DNA of 64,000 nucleotides, taken from assembly GCA_943371005.1 (NCBI GenBank), contig CALRTB020000005.1:124001-188000 (forward strand). The letters are read 5' to 3'. The notes beneath the pieces were generated by a model, which saw only the letters and a program-made list of their open reading frames with translations, had not been told where the DNA came from and searched no databases. Each line of letters begins with the position of its first letter. Positions within the stretch are counted from its first letter, which is position 1. This stretch comes from MRBY01 sp943371005 (lineage in GTDB: Bacteria; Cyanobacteriota; Cyanobacteriia; Cyanobacteriales; MRBY01). The translations under genes and the position numbers were made by a program. Of this stretch, positions 10,039 to 19,345 are shown one piece after another.

Positions 10039-10950
10039 TTAAACTAAGGCCGGTGCTGTGGGGACTGAAATCGAAACATCCGCTAAATCAAGAATTTGCG
10101 GAATCAAATCTTCTTTTTTGACGGCCATCATATGCACACCGTGGCAGAGATTCTTGGCAATTTTTACTTGCTCTGCTGCAATTTTGAGACCTTCTTCGAG
10201 GGGATTTTCGGCTCGGGCTAAACGCTCAATAATGGCGTCGGGAATTTGTGCCCCCGGTACACAACGGTTGATAAATTGAGCATTTTTCGCCGACTTCAAC
10301 AGAAAAATTCCCGCAAACACAGGCACATCATATTGACTCGCCACTCGGTGCATAAATTCTTCGAGCCGCTGAAAGTCCGTAATCATTTGCGACTGGAAAA
10401 ACTGCGCCCCGGACTCTACTTTTCGGGCAAAGCGAGATTCAATGGTGTACCAACTTTTCAGCTGGGGATCGACAGCTCCTCCGGGGAATAAATCCAGGGG
10501 GCCATCGGGCATTTTTTTGTCGTTAAAATCCTGACCATTATTTAATTTGCTGATGAGCTTTAACAAACGTACTGACTCAAGATCAAAAACTGCCTTGGCT
10601 TTAGGGTGATCACCTGCTTTGACGGGATCCCCCGTGAGGGCCAACACATTCCGTAAACCGAGGGCATGGGCACCCATTAAATCTGCTTGGAGACCAATGA
10701 CATTACGATCGCGGCAGGCCACCTGGAAAATCGGTTCGATGCCATTTTGCAAGAGGACAGTGGAGGCGGCAATGGAGGACATCCGCATCACAGCCCGGCT
10801 CCCGTCGGTCACATTCACCCCATGGACGCGATCGCCAAGCAATTTTGCCATCCGCAGCATTTTCGTTGGGTCACCCCCCTTCGGAGGCGCAACCTCAGCC
10901 GTAACGACAAAATCTCGATTTTCAATGGCACGACGCAGACGGGTGGTCAT
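10039..10950 (-). CDS. metF: Methylenetetrahydrofolate reductase
   Basis: A 303-residue TIM-barrel flavoprotein that reduces 5,10-methylene-THF to 5-methyl-THF for methionine synthesis. Visible features are the N-terminal TAEVAPPKGGDPTKM, the THGVNVTDG-like stretch VHGVNVTDGSRAV (about 43-55), the FQVACRDRN segment and LALTGDPVKAG (about 103-113), which fit the folate and FAD sites of the family. The length is typical of bacterial single-domain enzymes. It lies 44 bp after trpS and 17 bp before the phzF-like gene in the same direction. A related MTHFR-like role outside methionine synthesis cannot be excluded. Confidence 0.85.
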   Translation of the reverse strand: MTTRLRRAIENRDFVVTAEVAPPKGGDPTKMLRMAKLLGDRVHGVNVTDGSRAVMRMSSIAASTVLLQNGIEPIFQVACRDRNVIGLQADLMGAHALGLRNVLALTGDPVKAGDHPKAKAVFDLESVRLLKLISKLNNGQDFNDKKMPDGPLDLFPGGAVDPQLKSWYTIESRFARKVESGAQFFQSQMITDFQRLEEFMHRVASQYDVPVFAGIFLLKSAKNAQFINRCVPGAQIPDAIIERLARAENPLEEGLKIAAEQVKIAKNLCHGVHMMAVKKEDLIPQILDLADVSISVPTAPALV

Positions 10951-10994
10951 GGAAACAGTTTTAGGGTTAAAAAAATCACAGGTAATGAACCATT

Positions 10995-12005
10995 CTACAG
11001 GGACGGCAGAAAACCAAGGGCGTCTTTTACCTGCTTGAGGGTCGCATTGGCAACAGTGTCGGCTTTTTCACGGCCTTCCCGCAACACCTGATCGAGGTAG
11101 TCGGGGTTCGCCATAATGTCATGGTATTTCGTTTGAATTGGCTCTAGGGCGGTAATAACTGTCTCTGTGAGGAGGGGTTTAAATTGACCCCAGCCCATAT
11201 CGGCACATTCGGCGGCTACGGTTTCTTTGGTTTTGTCACTGAGCAGAGCATACAATCCCAGCAAATTATTACATTCCGGGCGGTTCGGATTGTCAAATTC
11301 AAGGCCCCGTTCGGGATCGGTTTTGCACTTTTTGATTTTTTTGGTCAGCACATCGGGGGGATCCAAAAGGTTAATCCGGCTCAGTTCTGAGGGATCAGAC
11401 TTGGACATTTTCTTGGTGCCATCTGTGAGGCTCATCACCCTAGCGCCCGTCGTCCGGATCAGCGGATCAGGCATTTTCAGCACAGGATTTTTCTTCGTGC
11501 CAAATTTGTCGTTAATGCGAATTACAATATCGCGGGTCAGCTCTAAATGTTGTTTTTGGTCTTCGCCCACGGGCACTTTATCGGCGTCATACAAAAGAAT
11601 ATCAGCGGCCATCAGCACTGGATAATCGAGCAAGCCCACGCTGACGTTTTCCCCTTGTTTTTGGGCTTTTTCCTTGAACTGAATCATCCGCTCTAACCAG
11701 TTCAGGGGGGTCACGCAATTGAGCAACCAGGCCAGTTCGCTATGGGCTTTAACATGGGATTGAACAAAAATCGTCGAATGCTCTAAATCAATGCCACAGG
11801 CTAAATACAACGCGGCGATCGCCCTGGTATTGGCCGCGAGAACTTTTGGATCGTGGGGCACCGTAATCGCGTGGAGATCCACCACACAGAAAAAACTGTC
11901 ATAGTCCTGTTGAATTTCCACCCAGTTTTGGATCGCCCCGAGATAGTTGCCGAGGTGAAGATTACCAGTGGGTTGTACCCCAGAGAGAATGCGCTGTTTC
12001 GCCAT
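10995..12005 (-). CDS. trpS: Tryptophanyl-tRNA synthetase
   Basis: A 336-residue class I synthetase that charges tRNA-Trp. The signature TGNLHLGNYLGA (residues 12-23) is the HIGH motif and KKMSKSD (about 198-204) is the KMSKS loop. The length is normal for bacterial TrpRS. It is the first gene of a minus-strand run (trpS, metF, phzF-like) and is divergent from the gene at 12246, with about 240 bp between the two starts. Confidence 0.95.
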   Translation of the reverse strand: MAKQRILSGVQPTGNLHLGNYLGAIQNWVEIQQDYDSFFCVVDLHAITVPHDPKVLAANTRAIAALYLACGIDLEHSTIFVQSHVKAHSELAWLLNCVTPLNWLERMIQFKEKAQKQGENVSVGLLDYPVLMAADILLYDADKVPVGEDQKQHLELTRDIVIRINDKFGTKKNPVLKMPDPLIRTTGARVMSLTDGTKKMSKSDPSELSRINLLDPPDVLTKKIKKCKTDPERGLEFDNPNRPECNNLLGLYALLSDKTKETVAAECADMGWGQFKPLLTETVITALEPIQTKYHDIMANPDYLDQVLREGREKADTVANATLKQVKDALGFLPSL

Positions 12006-12245
12006 GGATCGCTACGGTGTGGAATGCCCCAATGATTATCGGCCAAATGTTTCAGACTGTAAAGTTGCCTGACGAAGCCTAGGGGCGATCGCCTGCTTTT
12101 GCTTGGGGATATCACCAGTGGGCCAGATTAAAATAGAGATACAGGATCTTAAAATTCGCCCTCTCTTCTTTCATTAAGTTTAAGGCAGCAATTTTTTTAG
12201 ATTTCCTGTCGTGATTTGCGCCAGTATTGTCTTGCGGCCCATGCC

Positions 12246-13211
12246 ATGAATATTCTCTGTCTTACGGTTTTTCCCGATGAGTTCCTTGCCCTCCAAAGGG
12301 CGATCCACCACCCCTGGCAAGAAACCGTAACCCCCAGTGGCACTCCCTACCTCGCCACTGACTACGACGGGTTACAACTCGCCCTTGTGCATCTTTCTGC
12401 TAAATCCCTGGCTAATCCCCAGCGCCTTATTTCCGTGGGAGATTATCTCAGTCCGCAGTTGGTTGTGATGGTCGGCATCTGTCGCGGCAACCCAGCTCGG
12501 GTTGTTTTAGGGGATATTATCGTTGCCCAGAAAATTTTCACGCTACCGACAGATAGTTTTACTGACTCCACCTATACCCTCCCCCAACCTTGGCAAGGGC
12601 GACTCCTGGGGCAATCCAGTGCTTGGCAACAGCAAATTCAAACGCCCCGTCCCAAATCAATGTTGCATCAGAGGGGCTGGTTACTCCACACCCTCTACGA
12701 CCACGAACTCAAGCCCGACCATTGTCCGCCGCCCCAGGCACACCCTGAGCGTCGCCACCACTGCCCCGACTGGCCTTTAATTTTCGAGCAATTGGTCACA
12801 GAAAAATTACTCACTGCCGACCCAATTCGTCTGACGGCCCAGGCCATCGATTTGATCCGTGAGAATCACGCACTCCATTTAGCGACGGGCTTTCCCCACG
12901 ATCCGGCAGTTCCGGTAGTCCACCTAGGGGTGATCGCCGATATGACCAATACTGATATTCAGAACGATGATGATCCTTTTGAAACCCAGACCCACTTATT
13001 TGGCCTAGATATCGGCAGTGCTGCCGCCACGACCCTGGCCACTCAAATAGACTGTCCTGCCATCGTGATCAAGGCAGTGCAAAGCTACGGCAATCCTCAA
13101 CAGCCCCTGCCTTTCCGTGCCTATGCTACCGAAGCGGCCGCTCAATTTTTCCTGGGCTTCCTCCGGCACCTCATGCCCCAAATCCCCTTGACCTGTCCTC
13201 GCTCCCCCTGA
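12246..13211 (+). CDS. Nucleoside phosphorylase-superfamily protein
   Basis: A 321-residue protein resembling the PNP/UDP phosphorylase and MTA/SAH nucleosidase fold: a strand followed by LVVMVGICRGNPARVVLGDIIVA (about residues 75-97), where VGICRG and LGDIIV are the base/ribose-binding region, and near the C-terminus PAIVIKAVQSYGN, the usual I-K-A/V-x-D/S-Y strand. The substrate is not clear and the family's final Asp appears replaced (QSYGN instead of SDxAD). I chose ATG 12246 because the upstream TTG at 12216 has no ribosome site. It stands alone before lysS. Such domains also occur as effectors in conflict systems, but nothing nearby supports that here. Confidence 0.65.
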   Translation: MNILCLTVFPDEFLALQRAIHHPWQETVTPSGTPYLATDYDGLQLALVHLSAKSLANPQRLISVGDYLSPQLVVMVGICRGNPARVVLGDIIVAQKIFTLPTDSFTDSTYTLPQPWQGRLLGQSSAWQQQIQTPRPKSMLHQRGWLLHTLYDHELKPDHCPPPQAHPERRHHCPDWPLIFEQLVTEKLLTADPIRLTAQAIDLIRENHALHLATGFPHDPAVPVVHLGVIADMTNTDIQNDDDPFETQTHLFGLDIGSAAATTLATQIDCPAIVIKAVQSYGNPQQPLPFRAYATEAAAQFFLGFLRHLMPQIPLTCPRSP

Positions 13212-13251
13212 GTTAAAGGCCGTGGCGGTTCTGTTTTGAGAACGAAGCCGT

Positions 13252-13257
13252 TATAAT
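13252..13257 (+). promoter_or_regulatory. -10 element upstream of lysS
   Basis: TATAAT lies 43 bp before the lysS start. There is no good -35 at the right distance (TTCTGT at 13229). An imperfectly spaced inverted repeat GTTCT-N6-AGAAC (13228-13243) overlaps the -35 position and could be a regulator site. Confidence 0.45.
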
Positions 13258-13299
13258 AGCCGAGTTCTGCGACGAGCCTTCACAGTTTTTAATTTTCCC

Positions 13300-15000
13300 A
13301 TGTCTGAGTCTAGCCATTCCTCCCTCGATGACATTCGCGCAACCCGATTAGAAAAGGTCGATCAACTCAAGGCGATCGCCATGAATCCCTATGCCTACAA
13401 ATGGGAGATCAGCCACCACACCGCCGAACTACAGGAAAAATATAAAGACATCAAAGCTGGGGAAGAAGTCGAAGACCAGGTTTCTATTGCTGGAAGAATC
13501 CTCGCCCGTCGAGTGTTTGGAAAACTGGCTTTCTTTAGCCTCCAGGACGAAACTGGAACCATTCAGCTCTACCTCGACAAAAAACTGATTAATGCCGGAA
13601 TGCCCGACCTCGAAGGTGCCTTTAATCACCTCAAAAAACTCACTGATGTCGGCGACATTATCGGCGTAAAAGGCATTATCAAGCGCACCGAAAAAGGGGA
13701 ACTCTCTATTAAAGTGAGTCAATTTGCCATGCTCACCAAATCCCTGCTGCCCCTCCCCGACAAATGGCATGGCCTCACCGACATCGAAAAACGTTATCGT
13801 CAGCGTTACGTCGATCTAATCATCAACCCTGAAGTCAAAAAAACATTCCGTCTCCGCGCCAAAATCACTGCCGCCATCCGCCGTTATTTAGAAGATCGCG
13901 ATTTCCTCGAAATTGAGACTCCTGTGTTACAAGCCGAAGCCGGTGGTGCAGAAGCCCGTCCCTTCATCACCCACCACAACACCCTCGATATGCCGCTCTA
14001 TCTGCGGATTGCTACCGAATTACACCTGAAACGCTTGGTTGTCGGTGGTTTTGAGCGGGTCTTTGAGCTGGGGCGCATCTTCCGTAACGAGGGCGTTTCC
14101 ACCAAACACAACCCCGAATTTACCTCCATCGAAGTCTACCAAGCCTACGGCGACTACCTCGACATGATGGATCTCACGGAAGATTTAATCCGTACCCTTG
14201 CCCGCGACATCGTGGGCACGACCGAACTTCCCTATGGGGATGCAATGGTCGATGTGGGTTCGCCGTGGCGCAGAGAGACCATGCATAATCTCGTGAAAGA
14301 GGTGACAGGGATCGATTTTGCGCAATTGACTGATTTTGCCGCTGCGAAACAAGCCGCTGAGTCGATTGGGATGCATATCCCCGAAAAATGCACCACCGTT
14401 GGACATTTGTTGAATGAAGCCTTTGAGCAAAAGGTTGAGGAAACCCTGATTCAGCCGACCTTTGTCACCGATTACCCCGTTGAAGTCTCTCCCCTCGCGA
14501 AACTCCACCGCGATAAACCAGGTCTAACGGAACGTTTTGAGCTATTCATTGTGGGTCGAGAATTGGCGAATGGTTTCTCGGAGCTAACGGATCCGGTGGA
14601 TCAACGGGAACGCTTAGAGGAACAGGCGGCGAAGAAAGCGGCAGGAGATGTGGAAGCCTGTGATGTGGATGAGGATTTTGTCACAGCGCTGGAATACGGG
14701 ATGCCTCCCACTGTTGGTTTGGGGATTGGCATTGATCGCCTCGTGATGTTGCTAACAAATTCCGAAAGTATCCGTGATGTAATCGCCTTTCCGCTGCTCA
14801 AAAGTCAGAGTAAAGCGGTCAAAAGTTTCGATTATGATGCCGAAAAAAAGATCCTGAAGGTTGAGTTTCAGGCGGGTGGTGCTTATCTCTACCACGACAT
14901 TCCAGAGGAAGTTTTTGAAAATCTCAAATCAGCTCCCTCGGCGGGTCAGTATTTTAATCAGTTTATTCGAGATAAATATGGTTGCGATCGCCTGTCTTAA
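13300..15000 (+). CDS. lysS: Lysyl-tRNA synthetase, class II, with C-terminal KTSC domain
   Basis: A 566-residue enzyme that charges tRNA-Lys. An OB-fold anticodon domain (about residues 60-150) is followed by the class II core with motif 2 (FRNEGVSTKHNPEF, about 263-276) and motif 3 (GLGIGIDRLVMLLT, about 474-487). The core ends near residue 500. A separate tail of about 62 residues (505-566), starting KAVKSFDYD and containing GGAYLYHDIP and SAGQYFNQFIRDKY, is a KTSC domain, named for this position at the lysine tRNA synthetase C-terminus. KTSC domains are thought to bind RNA or act in RNA metabolism. The fusion occurs in other cyanobacteria. The gene is probably co-transcribed with the CysQ-like gene 34 bp downstream. 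Confidence 0.95.
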   Translation: MSESSHSSLDDIRATRLEKVDQLKAIAMNPYAYKWEISHHTAELQEKYKDIKAGEEVEDQVSIAGRILARRVFGKLAFFSLQDETGTIQLYLDKKLINAGMPDLEGAFNHLKKLTDVGDIIGVKGIIKRTEKGELSIKVSQFAMLTKSLLPLPDKWHGLTDIEKRYRQRYVDLIINPEVKKTFRLRAKITAAIRRYLEDRDFLEIETPVLQAEAGGAEARPFITHHNTLDMPLYLRIATELHLKRLVVGGFERVFELGRIFRNEGVSTKHNPEFTSIEVYQAYGDYLDMMDLTEDLIRTLARDIVGTTELPYGDAMVDVGSPWRRETMHNLVKEVTGIDFAQLTDFAAAKQAAESIGMHIPEKCTTVGHLLNEAFEQKVEETLIQPTFVTDYPVEVSPLAKLHRDKPGLTERFELFIVGRELANGFSELTDPVDQRERLEEQAAKKAAGDVEACDVDEDFVTALEYGMPPTVGLGIGIDRLVMLLTNSESIRDVIAFPLLKSQSKAVKSFDYDAEKKILKVEFQAGGAYLYHDIPEEVFENLKSAPSAGQYFNQFIRDKYGCDRLS

Positions 15001-15034
15001 GCACCTAGTTCATTAATTATTTGGATCAAGCATT

Positions 15035-15880
15035 ATGGATCAACAACGGTTAAGGGAAGTTTTGGCGATCGCCCGACAAATCGGTTGGGGCGCAGGGGAT
15101 GTTCTCCAGAGCTACTACAAAGGCGATATCAAAAATATTTCTGACAAAAAAGATGGCCCTGTCACCAAGGCGGATTTAGCGGCAAATCACTATATTTTGG
15201 AAAATTTCCAAGCAAAATTAGGCACCGAAGATTTTGCCTATCTTAGTGAAGAAACTTACGACGGCAACAAGATTGAACATCCCTGGGTATGGATTATTGA
15301 TCCCCTCGATGGCACCCGCGATTTTATTGACCAAACGGGAGAATATGCCGTTCACATTTGTTTAGTCCACGAAGGCCGTCCAATGATTGCGGTGGTAGTC
15401 GTTCCAGAAGCAGAAAAACTTTATTTTGCCCTTAAGGGTCATGGCACTTGCGTGGAAACCCGCGATGGCAGTGTTACCCCCATTCAGGTTTCTGAACGCA
15501 ATAAACCGGAAGATTTATATTTAGTCGCTAGCCGTACCCACCGGGATCAACGCTTTCAGGATTTGTTAGATCGACTGCCCTTTAAAGATAGAAATTATGT
15601 GGGGAGTGTCGGCTGTAAAATTGCCCACATCCTTGAACAAAAATCCGATGTTTATATTTCTCTGTCAGGCAAATCGGCGGCAAAGGATTGGGATTTTGCT
15701 GCACCGGAATTAATCCTCACAGAAGCAGGTGGGAAATTTAGCTATTTTGAAGGAAATGAAGTGCTCTATAACCAAGGGGATGTGGTGAAATGGGGCGGCA
15801 TTATGGCGTCTAATGGGCCATGTCATGCAGAACTCTGTGAGCAGGCGATCGCCATCCTTGCGGAACTAGATCGGGCATAG
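15035..15880 (+). CDS. Inositol monophosphatase-family phosphatase, CysQ-like
   Basis: A 281-residue magnesium-dependent phosphatase. Metal-binding motifs are in order: a glutamate in YLSEE (about residue 70), WIIDPLDGTRDFI (about 87-99) and DWDFAAPELILTEAGG (about 214-229). These fit the 3'(2'),5'-bisphosphate nucleotidase CysQ, which removes PAP/PAPS by-products of sulfate assimilation, but inositol- or fructose-1,6-bisphosphatase-like activity is possible from sequence alone. It follows lysS by 34 bp on the same strand. LysRS and PAP recycling have no obvious pathway link. Confidence 0.8.
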   Translation: MDQQRLREVLAIARQIGWGAGDVLQSYYKGDIKNISDKKDGPVTKADLAANHYILENFQAKLGTEDFAYLSEETYDGNKIEHPWVWIIDPLDGTRDFIDQTGEYAVHICLVHEGRPMIAVVVVPEAEKLYFALKGHGTCVETRDGSVTPIQVSERNKPEDLYLVASRTHRDQRFQDLLDRLPFKDRNYVGSVGCKIAHILEQKSDVYISLSGKSAAKDWDFAAPELILTEAGGKFSYFEGNEVLYNQGDVVKWGGIMASNGPCHAELCEQAIAILAELDRA

Positions 15881-16040
15881 TTTGTCACCAAAGATAAGGA
15901 TTGTCTATCGAAATACCTTGGCGATCAATCAAGGGGGAATGCCCCACTGCGGCGACGGCGGAGATTAAACTACGAACTTATGCCTTTTCCTGCAGTCACC
16001 CCTTATGCTGAAGATACTCATTTGTTTTTGATTTGCCACC

Positions 16041-17351
16041 ATGTCTTCGAGTGTCCTTGAAATTTTGGTCATTCTTCTACTAACTATCCTGAATGGCATC
16101 TTTTCCGGTTCAGAGATTGCCGTCGTTTCTGCCCGAAAAATCCGTTTAGAGCAGTTGTTAGAGCAAGGAAATGTAAAAGCGAGAGCTGCGCTGAAATTAG
16201 CGAATAATCCGAATGAATTTCTCTCGACTGTACAAATTGGCATTACCTTAATTGGCATCCTGAGCGGCGCAGTCGGTGGTGCAACTATTGCCCAACGTCT
16301 CAGACCTGTTTTTGATAATATCCCGCGCTTACAACCCTACAGCGAAGCCATTAGCGTGGTGATCGTGGTGACAATTATTACCTATTTATCCCTCGTAATT
16401 GGGGAATTAGTCCCAAAACGGATTGCCCTCAACGCCCCAGAAAAAATTGCCTGTAACGTCGCAAAGCCCATGCGCTGGCTGTCTCGTTTAACAACGCCAT
16501 TGGTGCGGATCTTGGGCAGTTCGACGGATGCTCTGTTGCGTCTTTTGGGTATTCAGGATTCAAATGAACCGGATATCACCGAGGAAGAAATTAAAGTTTT
16601 GATTCGTCAAGGAGCAGAATCTGGTCTCTTTGAAGCAGCGGAGCATGACATTGTCCAACGGGTTTTTCGACTGGGCGATCGCCCCATTAAAGCCATGATG
16701 ACTCCCCGCACAGACATTGTGTGGCTGGATATTACCTCTTCCCTAGAGGAAAACCTGCAAGAAGTGATGGGGAGTAACCATTCCCGTTTTCCTGTTGGCC
16801 AAGACACCCTCGATCATTGCCTTGGAACAGTGCGAGGGACAACGCTATTAAGTGCGCAACTATCGGGTCAGCCCATCGATATACAAGCGATGCTCCAACC
16901 TCCCCTGTACATTTCCGAAGGAACCCGCACCCTGAGTGTGATTGAACAATTCAAAGCCACAGGGATTCACATTGCTTTAGTCACCGATGAATATGGCGGG
17001 ATTGAAGGCTTGGTAACGTTGAATGATCTGATGGAGGCAATTGTTGGGGACTTACCCTCTGTAGAACATGATGAGGAACCGATGATTATTCAACGGGATG
17101 ATCATTCTTGGCTATTGGATGGACTCCTAGATATTGATGAATTAAAAGCTTTGCTGGCAAAGAAATCGCTCCCCGATGAATATACAGGTGCATTCCATAC
17201 TTTAGGGGGATTTATGACCCATCTCTTAAAGCATATTCCCCAATCTGGTGAACATTTTGAATGGAGTGGGCTCCGCTTTGAGGTGGTGGACATGGACGGC
17301 ACCAGGGTAGACAAAGTTTTGGTTTCGCTGCTGGATTCCCAGGAACTATAA
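16041..17351 (+). CDS. CNNM/HlyC-CorC family membrane protein with CBS pair
   Basis: A 436-residue protein of the 'hemolysin family' now grouped with CNNM magnesium/cobalt transport proteins. The N-terminal DUF21 region has three to four membrane segments (about residues 5-25, 65-85, 105-130), with NGIFSGSEIAVVSARK near residue 15-30 and IGELVPKRIALNAPE near 122-136. Two CBS domains follow (about 210-340, with MTPRTDIVWLD and TDEYGGIEGLVTLNDLMEAIVGD). The C-terminal CorC_HlyC domain covers about 350-430. CBS domains usually sense adenine nucleotides. It is a single gene facing the tmRNA, sharing a two-way terminator. Confidence 0.9.
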   Translation: MSSSVLEILVILLLTILNGIFSGSEIAVVSARKIRLEQLLEQGNVKARAALKLANNPNEFLSTVQIGITLIGILSGAVGGATIAQRLRPVFDNIPRLQPYSEAISVVIVVTIITYLSLVIGELVPKRIALNAPEKIACNVAKPMRWLSRLTTPLVRILGSSTDALLRLLGIQDSNEPDITEEEIKVLIRQGAESGLFEAAEHDIVQRVFRLGDRPIKAMMTPRTDIVWLDITSSLEENLQEVMGSNHSRFPVGQDTLDHCLGTVRGTTLLSAQLSGQPIDIQAMLQPPLYISEGTRTLSVIEQFKATGIHIALVTDEYGGIEGLVTLNDLMEAIVGDLPSVEHDEEPMIIQRDDHSWLLDGLLDIDELKALLAKKSLPDEYTGAFHTLGGFMTHLLKHIPQSGEHFEWSGLRFEVVDMDGTRVDKVLVSLLDSQEL

Positions 17352-17399
17352 GAATTTGACCAAGCTTAAAACTCGATGAGATTGCAACGCAAAACAAAA

Positions 17400-17430
17400 C
17401 CCCCTAGGTTAATTTAGGGGGCTTTTTGTT
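17400..17430. terminator. Bidirectional terminator between CNNM gene and ssrA
   Basis: CCCCCTA (17400-17406) pairs with TAGGGGG (17415-17421). On the plus strand it is followed by GCTTTTTG, and on the minus strand by TTTTGTTTTG, so the one hairpin can end transcripts arriving from both sides. Confidence 0.85.
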
Positions 17431-17448
17431 GTAACTGATTGATAGTAG

Positions 17449-17841
17449 TGGAGCCGAGCAGAGTCGAACTGCTGTCCAAACTGGGTATTCACCCCTAGCT
17501 CATTCACAGGTTTAGTTCTTCTAATCCTCAGAACGGGAACGACTGCTTGTTCCGAGTCGCCAAGAATCTCTGGTCTAGTCTTAGCTCTAGTGCAAACCAG
17601 ATGTATTCCTAGAGAGCATCCGTTGGGGGTTTAGTCATAATCCTTAACGGAGTCGAATTATGAATGCTCGAACCTAAGTTAAGGTCTTCTTATTAAGCTA
17701 CAGCAGCAGCTTTGCGAGCGAAAGGAACGATGTTGTTCGCAGTTACATTTTGTTTGGATCTTTGATTTGCGAGAGGAGACCCACTCTCGACCTGCATCAC
17801 AGTGGAAGCTTTCGCCAACCTGTCGAAACCGTTGCGGCCCC
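17449..17841 (-). ncRNA. ssrA: tmRNA (transfer-messenger RNA)
   Basis: About 393 nt. The 5' end GGGGCCG (17841-17835) pairs with CGGCUCC near the 3' end (17456-17450) as the acceptor stem. The T-arm with GTTCGACTCTGC is present and the 3' CCA is not encoded. The tag reading frame lies at 17740-17690 and reads ANNIVPFARKAAAVA followed by two stops (TAATAA). This is the cyanobacterial tag type (ANNIV..F.R..), ending in the Ala-Val-Ala degradation signal. The molecule rescues stalled ribosomes together with SmpB and marks the product for proteolysis. It is one-piece, not permuted. Exact ends are inferred from the stem. Confidence 0.96.
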
Positions 17842-17932
17842 GTGCATATGCTTCTGATTATAACATTTGATTCTCAAAGTTCATCGCTCCTAAACCATTT
17901 ATTCGTACGGTTTTCCCTAACCAAAGGTTCGG

Positions 17933-18676
17933 CTAAGGCACGGCAGAACTAACTTGGGAGACGGAAGAGGGTTTTGAAAAATAGTTGTGATAGTCGTGCC
18001 AACAACGGTACCAAAACTGTGAGAAAGAAAATCTGGTCTGATGAATTACACTGTAATGCTGCCAGTAGATCCCCCCGAGAAAGACTGCAAATAGAGCATT
18101 ATGTCGCAGAAAGAGTAACCACTGCTTCATGGGGGAATATTGATGCCGCAGGTGATTGAGCACGCTGGCCCCATACTCCACATGGGCGGTTTCTTCTTTG
18201 ATAATGTGTTTGCAAATATCGGCGAGTAAAGTGGATTGGGTACTGTGGGCTAAATAATGATAGTAAGTCAGGGCAATGATTTCTGCGCAAATAAGGACTG
18301 TGACGGACGTTTCAAAGGTCGTGTTTTTGCGTAGTTTGCGGAAAATGCTATCTGTCCATTGTTTTCTGAGGGTCGGAATATGATGTTTGTCCATGAAGCG
18401 CTTGAGTAGAGCGGCATGGCGCTGTTCTTCTTTGATGAATAGTTTGGTGATGGCAACCAAATCAGGGGTTTCTTGGGTTTCAGCGAAGGCGATCGCCGCC
18501 TGCATGAGATGCCTACCTTCGGAGGATTCGCCTAACTGAAAAGTGGCGATCGAACGGTGAATCCGTCGATATTCTGAGGAAGTGAGTGTTTCGGGTTGGA
18601 ACCAAGAAAATGGCTCATCTACAGACGCATTGTCTTGGAAGTAGATAAGCCATTGTGCCAAATGATCACTGAACAT
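17933..18676 (-). CDS. Ferritin-like diiron protein
   Basis: A 247-residue protein, largely helical, with two carboxylate/histidine pairs typical of ferritin-like diiron carriers: KEEQRHAALLKRF (about residue 84-96) and KEETAHVEYGASVL (about 157-170), plus earlier E residues in the QLGESSEGRHLMQA helix. A hydrophobic stretch (FLRHNALFAVFLGGIYW) near residue 190 could touch a membrane. I chose ATG 18676 (CAGGA about 10 nt upstream), which places it 40 bp after dps; longer versions starting inside dps (ATG 18748, 18757) are open. The role is not known. Its place directly behind dps suggests a part in iron or oxidative-stress handling (inference). Confidence 0.7.
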   Translation of the reverse strand: MFSDHLAQWLIYFQDNASVDEPFSWFQPETLTSSEYRRIHRSIATFQLGESSEGRHLMQAAIAFAETQETPDLVAITKLFIKEEQRHAALLKRFMDKHHIPTLRKQWTDSIFRKLRKNTTFETSVTVLICAEIIALTYYHYLAHSTQSTLLADICKHIIKEETAHVEYGASVLNHLRHQYSPMKQWLLFLRHNALFAVFLGGIYWQHYSVIHQTRFSFSQFWYRCWHDYHNYFSKPSSVSQVSSAVP

Positions 18677-18716
18677 CAGGTCAAGTCCTGGGAGTTCGGT
18701 ATGGGGAATGGGGAGA

Positions 18717-19253
18717 TTAGCCAAGTAAACTCCGGAGCATCCAAGCATTTTTTTCATGGACTTGCATCCGCTGGGTGAGCAGATCAGCGGTGGGTTCATC
18801 GTTCGCCTTGTCCACAGTGGGGAAGATGGAACGGGCGGTGCGGACGACGGTTTCTTGGCCTTCTACCAAAAGACGAATCATTTCTTCGGCAGTGGGTACC
18901 CCTGTGCCTTCGGGAATGGCAGAGAGTTCAGCAAATTCTTGGTAGGTGCCGGGGGCAGGTACACCGAGGGCGCGGATCCGTTCGGCAATGAGATCTACGG
19001 CGAGGGCGAGTTCGTTGTACTGGGTTTCAAAGAGGAGATGGAGGGTCTGGAACATTGGCCCAGTGACGTTCCAGTGGAAATTGTGAGTTTTGAGATAGAG
19101 GGTGTAGGTGTCGGCGAGGAGGTGGCTTAATCCTTTGGCGATCGCCTCTCGATCCGCTTCGCTAATGCCGGTATTGATGGGCATGGGGCCAGAGACAGTG
19201 GTCATGGCGATTTCTTCTTTGGCTTTGGTCTTAGTTTTGGATTTACTACCCAT
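18717..19253 (-). CDS. dps: Dps-family ferritin, DNA-binding protein from starved cells
   Basis: A 178-residue member of the Dps/miniferritin family, which stores iron and uses hydrogen peroxide as oxidant, protecting DNA. The ferroxidase region NFHWNVTGPMFQTLHLLFE (about residues 58-76), followed by DLIAERIRALG, is the standard motif. The N-terminus is a lysine-rich tail (SKSKTKTKAKEE), as in forms that touch DNA. An internal ATG 48 bp in (MTTVSGPMP) could give a form without the tail. The gene leads a two-gene unit with the ferritin-like gene 40 bp downstream. Confidence 0.92.
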   Translation of the reverse strand: MGSKSKTKTKAKEEIAMTTVSGPMPINTGISEADREAIAKGLSHLLADTYTLYLKTHNFHWNVTGPMFQTLHLLFETQYNELALAVDLIAERIRALGVPAPGTYQEFAELSAIPEGTGVPTAEEMIRLLVEGQETVVRTARSIFPTVDKANDEPTADLLTQRMQVHEKNAWMLRSLLG

Positions 19254-19345
19254 TATGTGAAGATTTTCCAGTTAGAGTGCTTTTACGCCCATTATCAACA
19301 ATTTTTTTGGCGATCGCACCCTAAGCGTCAAAACCAAACATATTT

